64,000 nt of DNA from Oncomelania hupensis (GCA_036898135.1 CM072514.1:86290581-86354580), one strand, 5' to 3'; shown: positions 1-26,405, counted from the stretch's first letter. Notes: a model not told the origin generated them from the letters alone. Translations and numbers: made by a program.

Positions 1-27
1 CATCATCATCATCATCATCATCATCGG

Positions 28-75
<48 letters not shown>
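1..75. repeat. (CAT)n microsatellite, cut by the window edge
   Basis: Near-pure CAT/ATG trinucleotide array with one interruption (CGG near base 25). Its left end lies outside the window. Confidence 0.95.
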
Positions 76-337
76 GAGTGCTTAAGCAGTGCATTCATTT
101 ACCGTAATTTTTTTTTGTTGTAATGACTCAAATACATAATAAACATTATCAGTTACTTCATGAACAAGGTGTGGTCTCCAAAATATGACCCTCAATGACT
201 TATATAGTCTGTCATGCAAGACAAGTATTACACCATATGAACCACATCCACAACACCCTATGTATACTTTGTACAATCCCTAGTGTAATTAGTTTGAACA
301 CAGTCCGGGTGTGAACTCACTTTAGACACCTAGGTAA

Positions 338-637
338 TCACCGTTTGCGAGTACGACGCCTCGTACGCCCTTGCAAAGTTTTATTTACATGAAATTGCTG
401 AATTAACTTTTCAGGTATGTTAGTCGCGGGTTCCCACATAGTGTTCGAGTACCCTCGCCACTTAACCCTATAGTGTCTTTGTCCATTTCTCATCCTTGTT
501 GCAAGCAGTCGTTCTACTTCATACACAGGGTCGTCAATATCTGTACTTGACGATGACTCTACAGTATCACCTTGAGACTGACCTGTGCTCGTTACCTGAG
601 ACCCACTTTGAGAAATACGTTTAGGAGGTACATTCAT
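338..637 (-). pseudogene. Chromodomain fragment, probably retroelement-derived
   Basis: A 99-residue frame on the minus strand carries a recognisable chromodomain in its second half: a YEVERLL start, a YRVKWRGY core and a WEP motif, followed by an Arg/Lys-rich C-terminus. The frame stays open upstream to about base 742, so the 5' end may be a splice acceptor or an element junction. Chromodomains occur in HP1/Polycomb-type proteins and at the integrase C-terminus of Ty3/gypsy chromoviruses. The lack of other host-like exons and a candidate LTR 600 bp upstream favour a retroelement remnant, but no integrase core is visible. Confidence 0.55.
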
Positions 638-1260
638 TTGTGACGCTCGACCCTTCTCCTGGGACCGAGTATCACGAGTTTCATCGTTCTGTTGTGTAGC
701 TTTGTGAGACTGAAGGGAGCTACACAGATAACAGCATGTGCTCTAAGGTTACGAATAGCTCTCCAGACTAACTGATAAGGTCAAAGGGTCACTGCTGAGG
801 CCAGGCACTTGCCCTGCCGTGATTAATTATAGTCTACCACTGCAAGCGCAGAGCCTACGTACCTTGACGTAGCTAATGAGAAACAGGGGAACACAGGGGT
901 GCAAATTTGTGTGCTGCTCTGTCGGTCCAAAAGTAACGTCTTAGTCGGCGTGCACCGACCAGTCTATCCATTATTTTATGTTTATTCTAACTCATCCTCT
1001 TTCTACACATACACTGCCTGCAGTTGCACTAATTGATAGTGTTCCCAAAAAAAATTCTATAGTCTGAAATGTTCAACAACTTTTCCTCTGTCTGGCGGAC
1101 AAGGAATTGTAGCGTCTGCCAGTGAAAAATCCCAGTCGTCTCCCATCTTACACACTAAATTTGCTCACTTAAAAAAAATGAATTAATTCAACCAAAATTT
1201 TACCCTTACAACTAGACAAACCGCAGGTCCTCCAATGTAACGAATCCGCAGGTTCACCAA
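638..1260. other. Unassigned AT-rich sequence between chromodomain and candidate LTR
   Basis: No coding region recognised. On the minus strand the part next to base 1260 contains two similar CATTGG...ACCTGCGG motifs (about 1228-1260), which could be a primer-binding region just inside the LTR proposed at 1261-2334. Confidence 0.3.
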
Positions 1261-2334
1261 TGTAACGCTTCTCTATATTTGCGTTATCTTGTGAGAGTTA
1301 ATCTAAACTACTTAATTCTGTACTTGTACGGGGAACGGGCATGACAAACCAAATTAATATACAAGACATACAAAATAAAACCAGTCTCACTGCCGTTCAC
1401 AAAGGGTTTGCCATGCACTCAAATAAATCACAATAAACTATAGCTTATCTTCATTTATCCAATTTTAATAATCTAACTAGTATACATCATTCAAGCAACA
1501 TAAAATTCTCATGCACATAAACTCTAACTAACAATACATAAGATGTTCAAATAAATTCATTTCATCTTACCTCATTTTCTTTCTCTTTTCCACTCTCCTT
1601 TCCTCCTTTGGGAAACCACTAATTCTTGCCCTAAAAATCAATCTTCACTCACTAACTAACTCACTGACTACTTACCATCTAATTCTGCACCCACACCAAT
1701 TTCTAAGCATTGTACACCCTACACTTTATACTCTATATATATTCTACAATTACTATAAATTCTCTCCTGCTCTTAGATACATTATCAATTAAAACACTCT
1801 AAAGGCTACACCTAGACAAGATGGATCTTCGTAGAACAAAGTTGTTCTAGGTCTGTCAGAAGCAGGAGATCAGAGATAAGAGAGCGAATCCTTTGTCTGT
1901 CCTGGGTTAAATAGTACAAGTTTCCCAGGAAGCATCTCTCTCCTTAAGGAGATGCCTTAATTCCTACGTCATTACCACGTGACTGACCGCGCCCCAGTGC
2001 CTATCACGTGATCAAAACTAATCATGGTCTTGCACACAAAGAATGTCTGAACATGTGTATGCATCATTGTCTGTCTATGCAGACTATAAACTTTGCCGGC
2101 TAGTAATTACTGACCAGGCAAATGTGTATCGCACGTGCCAATGTTATACTAACACTTCTACCTGACTCACTATCGTATCCAAGCTAGACTAAGCAATCTT
2201 TAATCATCTCTTACCACTATCTTATTTCCTTGTACAATTTTTCCTCTAAGATTATAATTCATATCTTTCTCTCTTGTACAACTTTTCCCTCAAAGGTTAT
2301 AGTCTTTTGGTGATAGGCCTGAAAACCCGCTACA
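1261..2334 (-). mobile_element. Candidate LTR of a gypsy-type element
   Basis: On the minus strand this interval starts TGTAGCGGG and ends GCGTTACA, the TG...CA form of an LTR. It is followed at once by TTGGTGAACCTGCGG, which resembles a primer-binding site. A TATA-like TATTTAA lies inside. About 600 bp further in is a chromodomain fragment. No second LTR is visible in the window, so this rests on end motifs only; it could be a 5' LTR attached to a deleted internal region. Confidence 0.4.
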
Positions 2335-2377
2335 GTCTACCTGTCATACCCTATCAAAAACGTCCTTCAAATCTATT

Positions 2378-2696
2378 TATCGATCGCGTTGGATAGCGCA
2401 GTGGTTGGAGCACTCACTACTGTGTCGCAAGTTAAGCACCGTCCAGTGCGGTTAGCACTTGGGTGGGTGACCGCAAAACGTGAAGCGACAAATAACAACG
2501 GCCCCAGTTGACTCAACTGTGACTGAGTACCTACTCTCTTAAGGGTGGGGAAGGTACAGCAGCGAGGGAGAGAGATGGGCATCACCCTCATTACGCTGGC
2601 CCAAGATAAGTGTGATCTCCAACATCACGCTCCCCTACGGTTACAAGGCTATGAGACAACCTTTACCTTTACCTTTTAACCTTTTAACCTTTTAAC
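2378..2696 (+). mobile_element. Chimeric tRNA/5S-rRNA SINE, copy 1 (SINE-F)
   Basis: A 319-bp element flanked by the 8-bp direct repeat AATCTATT (2370-2377 and 2697-2704). The head has a tRNA A-box-like TAGCGCAGTGG at 2394-2404. It is followed at 2429-2474 by a segment matching the internal promoter of 5S rRNA (box A AAGTTAAGCA, box C TGGGTGGGTGACC). The tail is a short tandem repeat of CTTTTAAC units. Two more copies lie at 4310-4456 and 21451-21754. Confidence 0.85.
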
Positions 2697-2704
2697 AATC
2701 TATT

Positions 2705-3251
2705 AAACCATTGTTTTATGCTTGGAAATGTTGTGGTCAGTGTGCATTCATAGATAAACGTGCTATGTTAAATTGCCTGTACACAGTAATAAGTACACAA
2801 ATTCATCACACTCAACGTTACTTTCTTTCAGAAACGTTTCAAAGCAGCGTGTCGTGTCTCGTTAATCTTGAGGAAAGAATTCTCCGTTTTTAGTAGGCTT
2901 TATACATGACAACTGACAGCTAACAGACCTATTAGTGGCAGCATCGAGTTATACAATATAAGGCTACTGTAATTCATGTACAATATACAGTACAGGTTTG
3001 GTTCTGCCTTTGTACAGTATTTTATACACACAACGCAAGTTTTGTGTGTATATATTTTTGATGGTATACTGTGTTCTTAGAATTTGGGGCAGTGTATTTG
3101 AGTGGGGGGGGGGGAGGTGGGGGGGATTTTCCGGATTCATTCTATCCTCTGCACCTGGATTTGTGTAGCTCGACTGTCTCTCGCAGTCTTCTACAGCCTT
3201 ACTGAAGTTGAAGTGCAATGTGGAAGTGAGAGGTCGGTGGGTGAATGTAGA
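2705..3251. other. No recognised feature; poly-G tract
   Basis: No coding support on either strand. A G-rich run at about 3103-3126 (GGGG blocks) is the only marked feature. Confidence 0.5.
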
Positions 3252-3261
3252 ACGTTAAGAA

Positions 3262-3498
3262 GAATGAACATTGAGGTTTAACGTCAACACCCACCATTGG
3301 CGATATGGCAGACGGGGATAACCATCCCAGGGAAAGAGGGGTAGGGATCTGAATCAACACTCAACCACCAAAGCAATCATACTGCTAAAATGGACAGTGA
3401 AAATGGCCACATTTTATATCGCCCACCACGGGATTCGAACCTGGGTCATCGGTGTGCCAGGCGAACGCTCTACCAATTGAGCTACTGCGGTGGGACGC
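3262..3498 (-). mobile_element. tRNA-derived SINE (SINE-D), full copy
   Basis: Flanked by a perfect 10-bp target duplication ACGTTAAGAA (3252-3261 and 3499-3508). The minus strand starts with a tRNA-like head (A box TAGCTCAATTGG, B box GGTTCGAATCC). The acceptor stem is displaced by extra bases before the D arm, so it is not a functional tRNA. The body continues about 160 bp. Partial relatives lie at 23682-23823 and 24548-24645. Confidence 0.85.
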
Positions 3499-3735
3499 AC
3501 GTTAAGAAAGCTGGGTAGTAAACCGTGATAGATGACCAACGCCGAGCGACAATAATGTAATTCAGACACCGTTGTCTTCCCATGACTAATGACTCTTCTT
3601 CTCTAACTTCCTCGCACTCAGAGCATCTGGACATTTCTTGTATATTTCAACATCAGTGAAGGGTGACAGTAAACAAAAATAAAGAAGAAAAATAAGGTCG
3701 GGAAGGCTTGCTTCTTACCAGGCTTGTGTCCGCCG

Positions 3736-3931
3736 TTGTTGTTTGTAGATTATAGTCACACGACACTTTCGCATATAGGTGACTACTGGACCGATTTATA
3801 CTGACAACAGCGGGCCAGTTGTTGGTAAAGGGGAAAATAATATGATCACACGTTGACCAATCCGGGATTCGAACCAGCGACCTTTCGGTTACTAGCAAGA
3901 CGCTCTTACCAACTGAGCTACCCGGTCCCTA
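3736..3931 (-). mobile_element. tRNA-Thr-like SINE (SINE-E), full copy
   Basis: A 196-bp element bounded by a perfect 12-bp target duplication TTGTGTCCGCCG (3724-3735 and 3932-3943). The minus-strand head reads as a tRNA with D arm, an AGT anticodon position and B box GGTTCGAATCC, but several stem positions do not pair. The 3' end is a short CAACAACGG run. A 5'-truncated relative lies at 25314-25416. Confidence 0.85.
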
Positions 3932-4309
3932 TTGTGTCCGCCGGTCAGCGCTCTTTCTTATATCAAGCTCCCCGTCAGGTGGAATTCACTACCTCTTTCA
4001 CTCCGTCAGAAATAACCTGCATCTTCTTTCAAAAATGCCCTCAAAATCCATTTGTTTTCCCAGTAGCAATGTACGTCTATGGACTTACCACAGCGTGGTG
4101 TGGGTGTGTGGGTGTGTGTGTAGTGCGTAAGAAAGGGATAGGTATTTCTTCCTCCACCATAATTTTATTGTATATATTCATGATTTTGTTTTTATTCCTA
4201 TGATTCCTATGATTGTGTATTTCACCATTTTTTCTGTTATGTATGCGAAAAGCATGAGAAGACGCCTTCAGTCACTCTTTCTGTGTGAGATATGTGCGCT
4301 ATATAAACT

Positions 4310-4456
4310 AAAGGTAAGGTTGATAAAAGTGGTCCCATAGGCGTTATTTGTCGCTTCACGTTTTGCGGTCACCCATCTAAGTGCTATCCGCACTGGACGG
4401 TGCTTAACTTGCGACATAGTAGCGAGTGCTCCAACCACTGCGCTATCCGACACTCC
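4310..4456 (-). mobile_element. Compact tRNA/5S SINE (SINE-F copy 2), internally deleted
   Basis: Only 147 bp long yet flanked by a perfect 10-bp duplication TATATAAACT (4300-4309 and 4457-4466). It keeps the tRNA-like head, the 5S-like box and the extreme 3' end of SINE-F, but the roughly 170-bp middle is missing after GCGACAAATAAC. The deletion may predate insertion (a short mobile form) or follow it. Confidence 0.85.
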
Positions 4457-4465
4457 TATATAAAC

Positions 4466-4466
<1 letters not shown>

Positions 4467-4560
<94 letters not shown>

Positions 4561-4562
4561 TA
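4467..4562. repeat. (TTA)n microsatellite
   Basis: About 32 TTA/ATT units immediately after the target duplication of the compact SINE-F copy. Confidence 0.95.
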
Positions 4563-4587
4563 TTAATTAATTAATTAATTTGTTGCT

Positions 4588-4698
4588 TGGCGCCCGAAGG
4601 TTGTAAGTGGGCGACTCGGACGTCATAAGTTAGATCCTGTATCGGTCAGCGCCTTGAGCAGCTCTTGAGCAGAAAAAGCGCTATATAAGAACGAATAA
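4588..4698 (+). mobile_element. SINE-A 3' fragment
   Basis: Matches the last 110 bp of the common SINE-A family, including GCGCCTTGAGCAGCTCTTGA and the GCGCTATATAAG tail. It is 5' truncated. Confidence 0.8.
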
Positions 4699-4699
4699 A

Positions 4700-7270
4700 T
4701 GTTGTGTATTTTTTTCATTCTTCTCTTCTTCATAAGTCAAACATCTAGAGATTTCTTGGACATCAGTTCACAATGGGAGTCGAGGTCTAAAATCTCAAGA
4801 TGACCTGAACCAAATTCGTTCAACTAACTCCTCAGTCTATCCCCAAGCTTATCCTAAGATGAGCGTAAAACAGAGCTTCGTTAATATGAGATAAATATGC
4901 GAAATGAAAAAAAAAAAAAAAAAAACTCTGCACTAAGCACAACTTATTAAATATCGCCCAATTTGGGGACGGTTGTGGTAATGATGGATAGCATGCTGTC
5001 ATATTCTTATTCCTCTTTGTCATCTTCTCCACCCATCAGAAGCTCTGGTGTTATTCTTGTGATGCCGTTGCTTAAATTGTATTGTTGTTCATGTATTGTC
5101 ACTGTCTAAACGTGTATTGTTTAATTAAGCCTTTAAACAACATCTTGCAGCTCAGATAACTGCTCAAACTGCTAGCAACCGTCCAAAAAATGGCATCCTT
5201 GAAATGGTTTCCCTCACGCCGAATAAGAAGCCTGTTGTAAAATTAAATATGGAAGATGATGATTATGATAATGACCACGACGAGGACGACGACGACGACG
5301 ACGACGACGACGAAGAAGAAGAAGAAGAAGAAGAAGAAGAAGAAGAAGAAGAAGAAGAAGAAGAAGAAGAAGAAGAAGAAGAAGAATGTCACGTCACCCG
5401 AATGGGATCAGTGACTTCAGCTCAAACAGAGAGTGAGGGGATTCAAACTCAAACTAAAATACTAAAACAAATACCAGATGAACAGTTATACTCTTTTATT
5501 CAACACATAAGCACACAGGAATATGGGAAGTCTAACCCTACCTCAACCCATAATCGGTCCCCACAACCCCAACAATTAACAATCAATTACCTCTCTTGAC
5601 TAATCCGTAACCCCTTACATTGGACACAAAGTGCCAACACAAACAATGATACAACAATATCAAAATAAAGATGAAGGATTAACACAGATGGCTTATGTAT
5701 ACAATCAATATGATCTGCGAGAAATATATTTAATATCAAAACCCTTTACATAAACCAGCAATAATTATTGTTCGTTATTCATTACTAAGCTTAATTACTA
5801 TCATCTGGAATCAGCAACACAAGTCTTTTGCTTTTCCATACTGAGTTCCAGAAAATCACCACACTGTTTCCAAAACTATCACAGTCTATAGAAGAACAAG
5901 ACTTGATCACGATCTTCCACGAATTTTGTGAAATCACTGTATTAAATGTTCACTAAGTGTTTAATATGTTTTATTTGCGTGTGATGTTGTGTTGGTGCAT
6001 GTGTGCGAAGCCCTGAGTTCCTCAACCCCAAGCTGTAGGGGTCATGCAGCACAAAGGCAGCAAAGGTCATGCAGCGCCCAACAGCCGCAACGTCACGGCT
6101 TTTCGGTTCCGGTTCAGAACATCATTGAACCAAAGCACGGCACCATACAACACCAGCATGGAAGCAACAGCAAACAAGCAAGCAGGCACACAGGCAAGCA
6201 GGCCCAATCTGGTCAACATAATAACTCATCTTACTAGTCTATCCAAATACAATGTAAACATAACATGGGAAATTACTCTTTCAGCCGTCCGCCATCTTGA
6301 CCTGTTTATTTATGCATTACAAATAATTCACAATTCTTCTATAATGTATATACCTTCGCATGAACGATGATAATTATACATGTACAAATGCATTATAATT
6401 CCATTCCTAATTAAAATCTTGATTCATCCTCTCACTCATATTCATCACCCCTCTACCATACTTATCATACATCATCACCCTTGACCTCGTTCTTGCAACA
6501 AACTCAACAACATCATTCCATTATACAGTTCCAACAAGAAAATTATATAAAACAATATTGATCAAAATACCCATTTCCCCCTCATCCATCATCATTCATC
6601 CTCATATGCATGCTCAGAGTGTATAGCCACTGAAAGAATTGGACTACTGGGCACCACTCACCTTCAGTCCTCGGCCTGTGATGGTACAGGCACACACCAC
6701 AACACAACACAGTCTGTACGAGAGTCGATGGTTCGTAACTGCTGTCTTATTATGACCCTAGAACATCCTAATATCACTGAAGATAACTAGTCCTTGGGCG
6801 GTCTCTAACAGAAGAGCACACACTCTTAGGAATATACTCAACACTGACTCACACTGAAATTGTGGCAGTAATATTCCTCCTATATTGCTATAAAAGTACT
6901 TCTCTATAGCAATTCCAACAGCACACTGGTCATTCTTGCCCTTCTTAAAGAACAAGCCATTGGGTGGTTCTAACACAAAACACAACCCTTATAAAAGGAC
7001 TCTACAGCTATTCTATAATAGTGGCAGTCACAAATATCAGAAGCGGCCTTACACCGCTTCCCCCAGTCCACAATTTAAGGCACAGAACTCCGTTCAAGCT
7101 TCTAGCAGCTACTGAGCTACGTGAAACACGAGAATCTTCCAAAAACTATCATACACTACGCAATACCATCGCGCTGACCCATACTTTCCGCACAACACTC
7201 TCATAAATATGAAACTGTAAACTATATACATCTTGACACAGCACATATTTTAGCATATAATAAACTCGTG
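4700..7270. other. Long stretch without recognisable genes
   Basis: AT-rich DNA with short scattered frames but no domain, splice-site pattern or repeat family I can name. It contains a GAC/GAA microsatellite near 5280-5386 and short AT-rich runs. Confidence 0.5.
5278..5386. repeat. (GAC)n(GAA)n compound microsatellite
   Basis: A run of GAC/GAT units passes into about 23 GAA/GAG units. Read in one frame it gives a poly-Asp/poly-Glu frame of 131 residues (5204-5599), which has no other supporting features. Confidence 0.9.
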
Positions 7271-7910
7271 TTGTCACAAAGAAGAAGAAGAAGAAAAAGA
7301 AGAAGAAGAAGAAAAAGAAGAAGAAGAAGCATTTTAAATGAATAGCAGAAATTTTAAAAAATCAAATTAGGCTACGATGTATTTGAGGAGGAAGCTTACA
7401 TTGGTTGATAGCGAAGAGATTGCTGCTCATGAACTCTCTCTGACCTTTCCCCATTCATTATTTTTATTTCGATGTTGACCTTTTGTTCGTTGTCACACGC
7501 AGACATGACAGATGACAGTGGATATGACAGTCATGATGATATAGTCTTTTCATATTTTACGAGCCTATTTTGGTAAATCAACAAATCACAGTCCTGACCT
7601 GGTATGAGTGTTGTTCGGGTTCGTTTGATTTCGCACTGAGAACTTTGCAAACGTCGCCCTGAATGACAGAGTGATGTTCAAGGATGTACTGTTTTGTACT
7701 ATCCTAAGGATGCAGTAAACCGTAGAGGCAGTTTTTACTTTGCAACCAGAACGAGTGGTGCTGCCGAGTTCTCTCAAACGTGTGTAAAAGGGTCAAGGCC
7801 ACAGTGCCTTCTCTGACCGTCAATCTAACTCTGGAACATTCTCCCACAAAGAATCTGAGAAATATAGACACAGCAAACTGTTTCAGGAATTATTGTCATA
7901 ATCACCATTA

Positions 7911-7911
<1 letters not shown>

Positions 7912-7983
<72 letters not shown>

Positions 7984-8306
7984 CGTCTTTTTCTATTTCT
8001 TCTTCTTCCTCCTCCTCCTCTTCTTCTTCTTCTTCTTCTTCTTCTTCTTCTTCTTCTTCTTCTTCTTCTTCTTCTTCTTCTTCTTCTTCTTCTTCTTCTT
8101 CTTCTTCTTCTTCTTCTTCTTCTTCTTCTTCTTCCAATTCTTCTTCTTCTTCTTCTTCTTCTTCTTCTTCTTCTTCTTCTTCTTCTTCTTCTTCTTCTTC
8201 TTCTTCTTCTTCATCATCTTCTTCTTCTTCTTCTTCTTCTTCTTCTTCTTCTTCTTCTTCTTCTTCTTCTTCTTCTTCTTCTTCTTCTTCTTCTTCTTCT
8301 TCTTCC
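7912..8306. repeat. (ATC)n followed by a ~310-bp (TTC)n array
   Basis: ATC units occupy 7912-7983. A nearly uninterrupted pyrimidine TTC/CTT array then runs 7997-8306 with three small interruptions near 8134, 8213 and 8306. The opposite strand is pure purine GAA. All frames reading through are homopolymeric artefacts. Confidence 0.95.
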
Positions 8307-8402
8307 AATAATACTTCTTCTTTTTATTCTTCCAGTAATGCTTGTCTGACGAATCCGACAGTTATCGACTTATGCAAGATGGTAGTGGAAGGAATGTGTA
8401 AG

Positions 8403-8403
<1 letters not shown>

Positions 8404-8493
<90 letters not shown>
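8404..8493. repeat. (TAA)n array, the tail of a minus-strand LINE
   Basis: About 30 TAA units. On the minus strand it directly follows the 3' end of the LINE fragment at 8495-9135, so it is most likely the (ATT)n tail of that insertion. Confidence 0.85.
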
Positions 8494-8494
<1 letters not shown>

Positions 8495-8495
<1 letters not shown>

Positions 8496-9135
8496 GGCAA
8501 TTTATACAGCGCTTTCCAAAATCACAAAGCGCTATACACAAATGTAAACACAACATGCGTACATTGGTCAATAACACGCAACCACATACACATCTCAACA
8601 CCAAAAATAACTAACAACGCTCAACTCATGGCGCCTAAGAAAAGGTCTCTCTAAAAAGTTGCGTCTTCAAGTTCATTTTAAAAGACTCTAGTGAAGGACT
8701 GTGACGGACGTAGCGAGTTCCAGGTCTGAACGGAGAAGAAACTGAAGTCTTGACCACCGTGTCTCACCCTGTGGTATTCTGGTACACGGAACATCCTTTT
8801 ATCTGCAGACGAGCGGAGAGACCGAGAAGGAACATATACAGTCAAAAGTTCGGAAAGATAGCTAGGAGCAGTTCCAGAGATGATGTGGTAGCAAAGACAT
8901 GAGATTTTATATTTAATTCGTTGTTCAATTGGGAGCCAGTGTACTTCTTGAAAGAGAGGCGTGCAATGCTGTGATTTCCGTGCTTTGAAGATGAGTTTAG
9001 CTGCGGAGTTTTGGACTTGCGTGCGTGGTTAGATTACCGTCCCCGGACACAGAAGCGTATAGGGGACTTAGCCTTTTGGACTTGCTGAAGAGGTCTAAGG
9101 ACTTTCTGTGTGCAACCCACAAGGAAGATGTTAGA
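8495..9135 (-). mobile_element. CR1/L2-like LINE, 3' fragment of the reverse transcriptase ORF
   Basis: Read on the minus strand, 8660-9020 encodes the typical C-terminus of CR1/L2/Jockey-type reverse transcriptases: QNSAAKLIF, then HWLPIEQRIKYKISCLCY, APSYLSELL, RSLRSSAD and WNSL. One frameshift lies near the end. The 3' UTR is about 150 bp and finishes with two GCGCTTT/AAAGCGCT half-sites before the (ATT)n tail. The element is 5' truncated and dead. The tail closely resembles the 3' ends of SINE-A and SINE-B here, so this LINE type is a plausible partner for their mobilisation. Confidence 0.75.
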
Positions 9136-10316
9136 GAAGTTTATTGTACGTTTGAGCAGCTTTGTTGGGATTAGACGTAAGCAAAAAAATAAGAAAAACA
9201 TAAATTGGCAGAGCTCTCTGAAGAGACTGGTGCGAGGTTAGGCTAAACGGCCGCTGCCTGTAGATCTGTACAAGGCATTGGTCGTTTTACATTTTTATTT
9301 GAGGAGCGCAAATGGGCAGAGGTGCCAGGTTTACATCGCGAAATGCCTTTGTAGTTTGTTTGCTGGTGTAGCCAACATATATCTCGCTACTGGAAAAGCG
9401 AAAGCGGGAAGGTGTACGAGGTTTACAAGGTGAGGTACGGACTCGGCAGTCGTAAGCTGTCATCGTGACAGACGACATTCCTCTTCGTTATGTCCGCTCC
9501 TTGCCATGGCGGCTATCTTGTTAACCCAGCTGTTAAGATTCTTGGATTCCTGTGAACAGTGAAACGGGGGAGAAAACAAACCTTATCGTTTTATAGAAAA
9601 TATTTCGAAAACGAGTCACCGTCTTCAGTTTTAATCACGGACATTGGTTAGGCGACATGTTTAATCTGAACAATGAAATAGTCGTTTTTTCCTTTTCTGT
9701 GAGAAATGTATTTCCTGCGTTCCAGATCTGTCAGAATTTATTTAGTATGTGCAGTTACAAAATGTAGATTTCTGTGATACATTTGATTGGTGCCTTATCA
9801 TTTTTGCACGAAATGTTAGGATTTTTTTCTTTCAGATTTATGAGGCATGAGAGTTTAATTTCATGTGACGTATGAGTTTTTGAGATCTGCAGACCACAAA
9901 CAATGGGACTTTTCAGTTTGTATGTTTGTTGTTGGTGATGTTGTTGTTGGTGATGTTATTGTTGTTGGTGGTGGTGATGTTGTTGGTGATGTTGTTGTTG
10001 CTATTATTGTGGGTATGTGTGGATGGTGGGGGTTGTGTGTGTGATGTGGGGGGTGGTGGTAGTAAAGGTTTGGGGTGTGTTGGGGGATAACTCTGGGTTC
10101 AAACAGTCATATTTTGTCGTCTTCAGGTTCCAATGAGATATTGTAATTTTGCAATTCATAATATGTTTGGCTTTCCTGTGACCCGTGAACAGTTTTTGAT
10201 AGCTATAAAAAGAAATGAAGCGATGATTTATTTTAAATGCCACACTTTTATTAGAAATTATATACGTGCGTCTCTCTGGACAGTTTTTGTTCTTCTTCTC
10301 AATCTGCCAAGAGATA
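9136..10316. other. No gene recognised; GTTGGTGAT-rich stretch
   Basis: No domain or splice evidence. A short imperfect repeat of GTTGTTGGTGATGTT units lies at about 9927-10005, followed by a GT/GGT-rich run to 10090. Confidence 0.5.
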
Positions 10317-10960
10317 ATTGTTGTCTTGTTATTTTGTCTTGTTGTTGTCTTGTTATATTGTCTTGTTGTTGTCTTTTTATATTGTCTTGTTTTCTTGTTA
10401 TATTGTCTTGTAGTTTTCTCTTGTTAAATTGTCTTGTAGTTTTCTCTTGTTATATTGTCTTGTTGTCGTTTTGTTATATTGTCTTGTTGTTGTCTTGTTA
10501 CATTGTCTTGTTGTCTTGTTATATTGCCTTGTTGTTGTCTTGTTATATTGTCTTGTTGTTTTCTCTTGTTATATTTTCTTGTAATTGTCTTGTTATATTG
10601 TCTTGTTTTTTTAGTCTTGTTATATTGTCTTGTAGTTTTCTCTTGTTATATTGTCTTGTTGTTTTCTCTTGTTGTATTGTCTTGTTGTTCTCTTGTTATA
10701 TTGTTTTGTTGTTTAGTCTTGTTATATTGCTTTTTTGGGTTGTCTTTTTATATTGTCTTGTGTTGTCTGGATGTTTTCTCTTGTTATGTTTGTCTTGTTG
10801 TGTTACCTTATGTCTTGTTATATTGTCTTGTTGTTCTCTCTTGTTATATTGTCTTAAGTCTTGTTATATTGTCTTAAGTCTTGTTATATTATCTTGTTGT
10901 GTTGTGTTTTTATGTTCTCTTGCTGTTTCTCTTGTTATATTGTCTGGTTGTGTTGTGTTA
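10317..10960 (+). repeat. TTGTCTTG-rich minisatellite (~16-25 bp units)
   Basis: Irregular tandem repeat built from TCTTGTTATATTG and TCTTGTTGTTG modules for about 640 bp. It is strongly strand-asymmetric (almost no A or C pairs on +). It produces long Leu/Cys/Val-rich frames that are repeat artefacts. Confidence 0.9.
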
Positions 10961-11367
10961 TTTTGACCAAATTATTATTCTTTTGGTTTATGTACTTATG
11001 CGTAGTTTGTTTTTCATCATTTTTATTAACAGTTTCTAGTTCTTTTTTCTTGCAATTAAATGTTCAAATGTACAGTTTACATACATGTTGAGTTTACAGT
11101 GTCTTCTTCTTTGGTGTACCGTTTCGTCCTGTACTGATGTGGACTAAGATTATCTCAATAACAACTGCAAATTGATTGATGAATCTGTCACGATTGCAGT
11201 TTGCAACGTCTGGAAAATGATTTGAAAACTTTGATGGCAGACTGATTTGTGTGCTGTGCCGATTCTTGGAGGATCTATTTTTTGGCAAAAAATATTGCTG
11301 AGAATATTTTGTGAGGCGAAAGAAGTGCACTATTTATGACCAAACGTGAGAAGAACTGACAGCTACA

Positions 11368-26405
<15,038 letters not shown>

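Noticed and set aside
2429..2474. 5S rRNA gene
   Set aside because: Only the internal promoter part resembles 5S rRNA; the rest is a SINE with target duplications.
3415..3931. Two tRNA genes on the minus strand
   Set aside because: Heads of SINE-D and SINE-E: stems mispair and target duplications bound longer elements.
5204..5599. 131-codon acidic protein
   Set aside because: Most of it is the GAC/GAA microsatellite; the remaining ~75 residues show no domain.
6044..6370. 108-codon plus-strand frame
   Set aside because: No domain, no splice context and atypical composition for the host exons seen here.
7883..8349. Long poly-Leu, poly-Glu, poly-Lys and poly-Met frames
   Set aside because: Translations of the ATC and TTC microsatellites in different frames and strands; no flanking domain or splice signal.
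10133..10966. 277-codon Leu/Cys-rich frame resembling a membrane protein
   Set aside because: It is the reading of the TCTTGTTATATTG minisatellite; hydrophobicity comes from T-rich codons and other frames are equally open.
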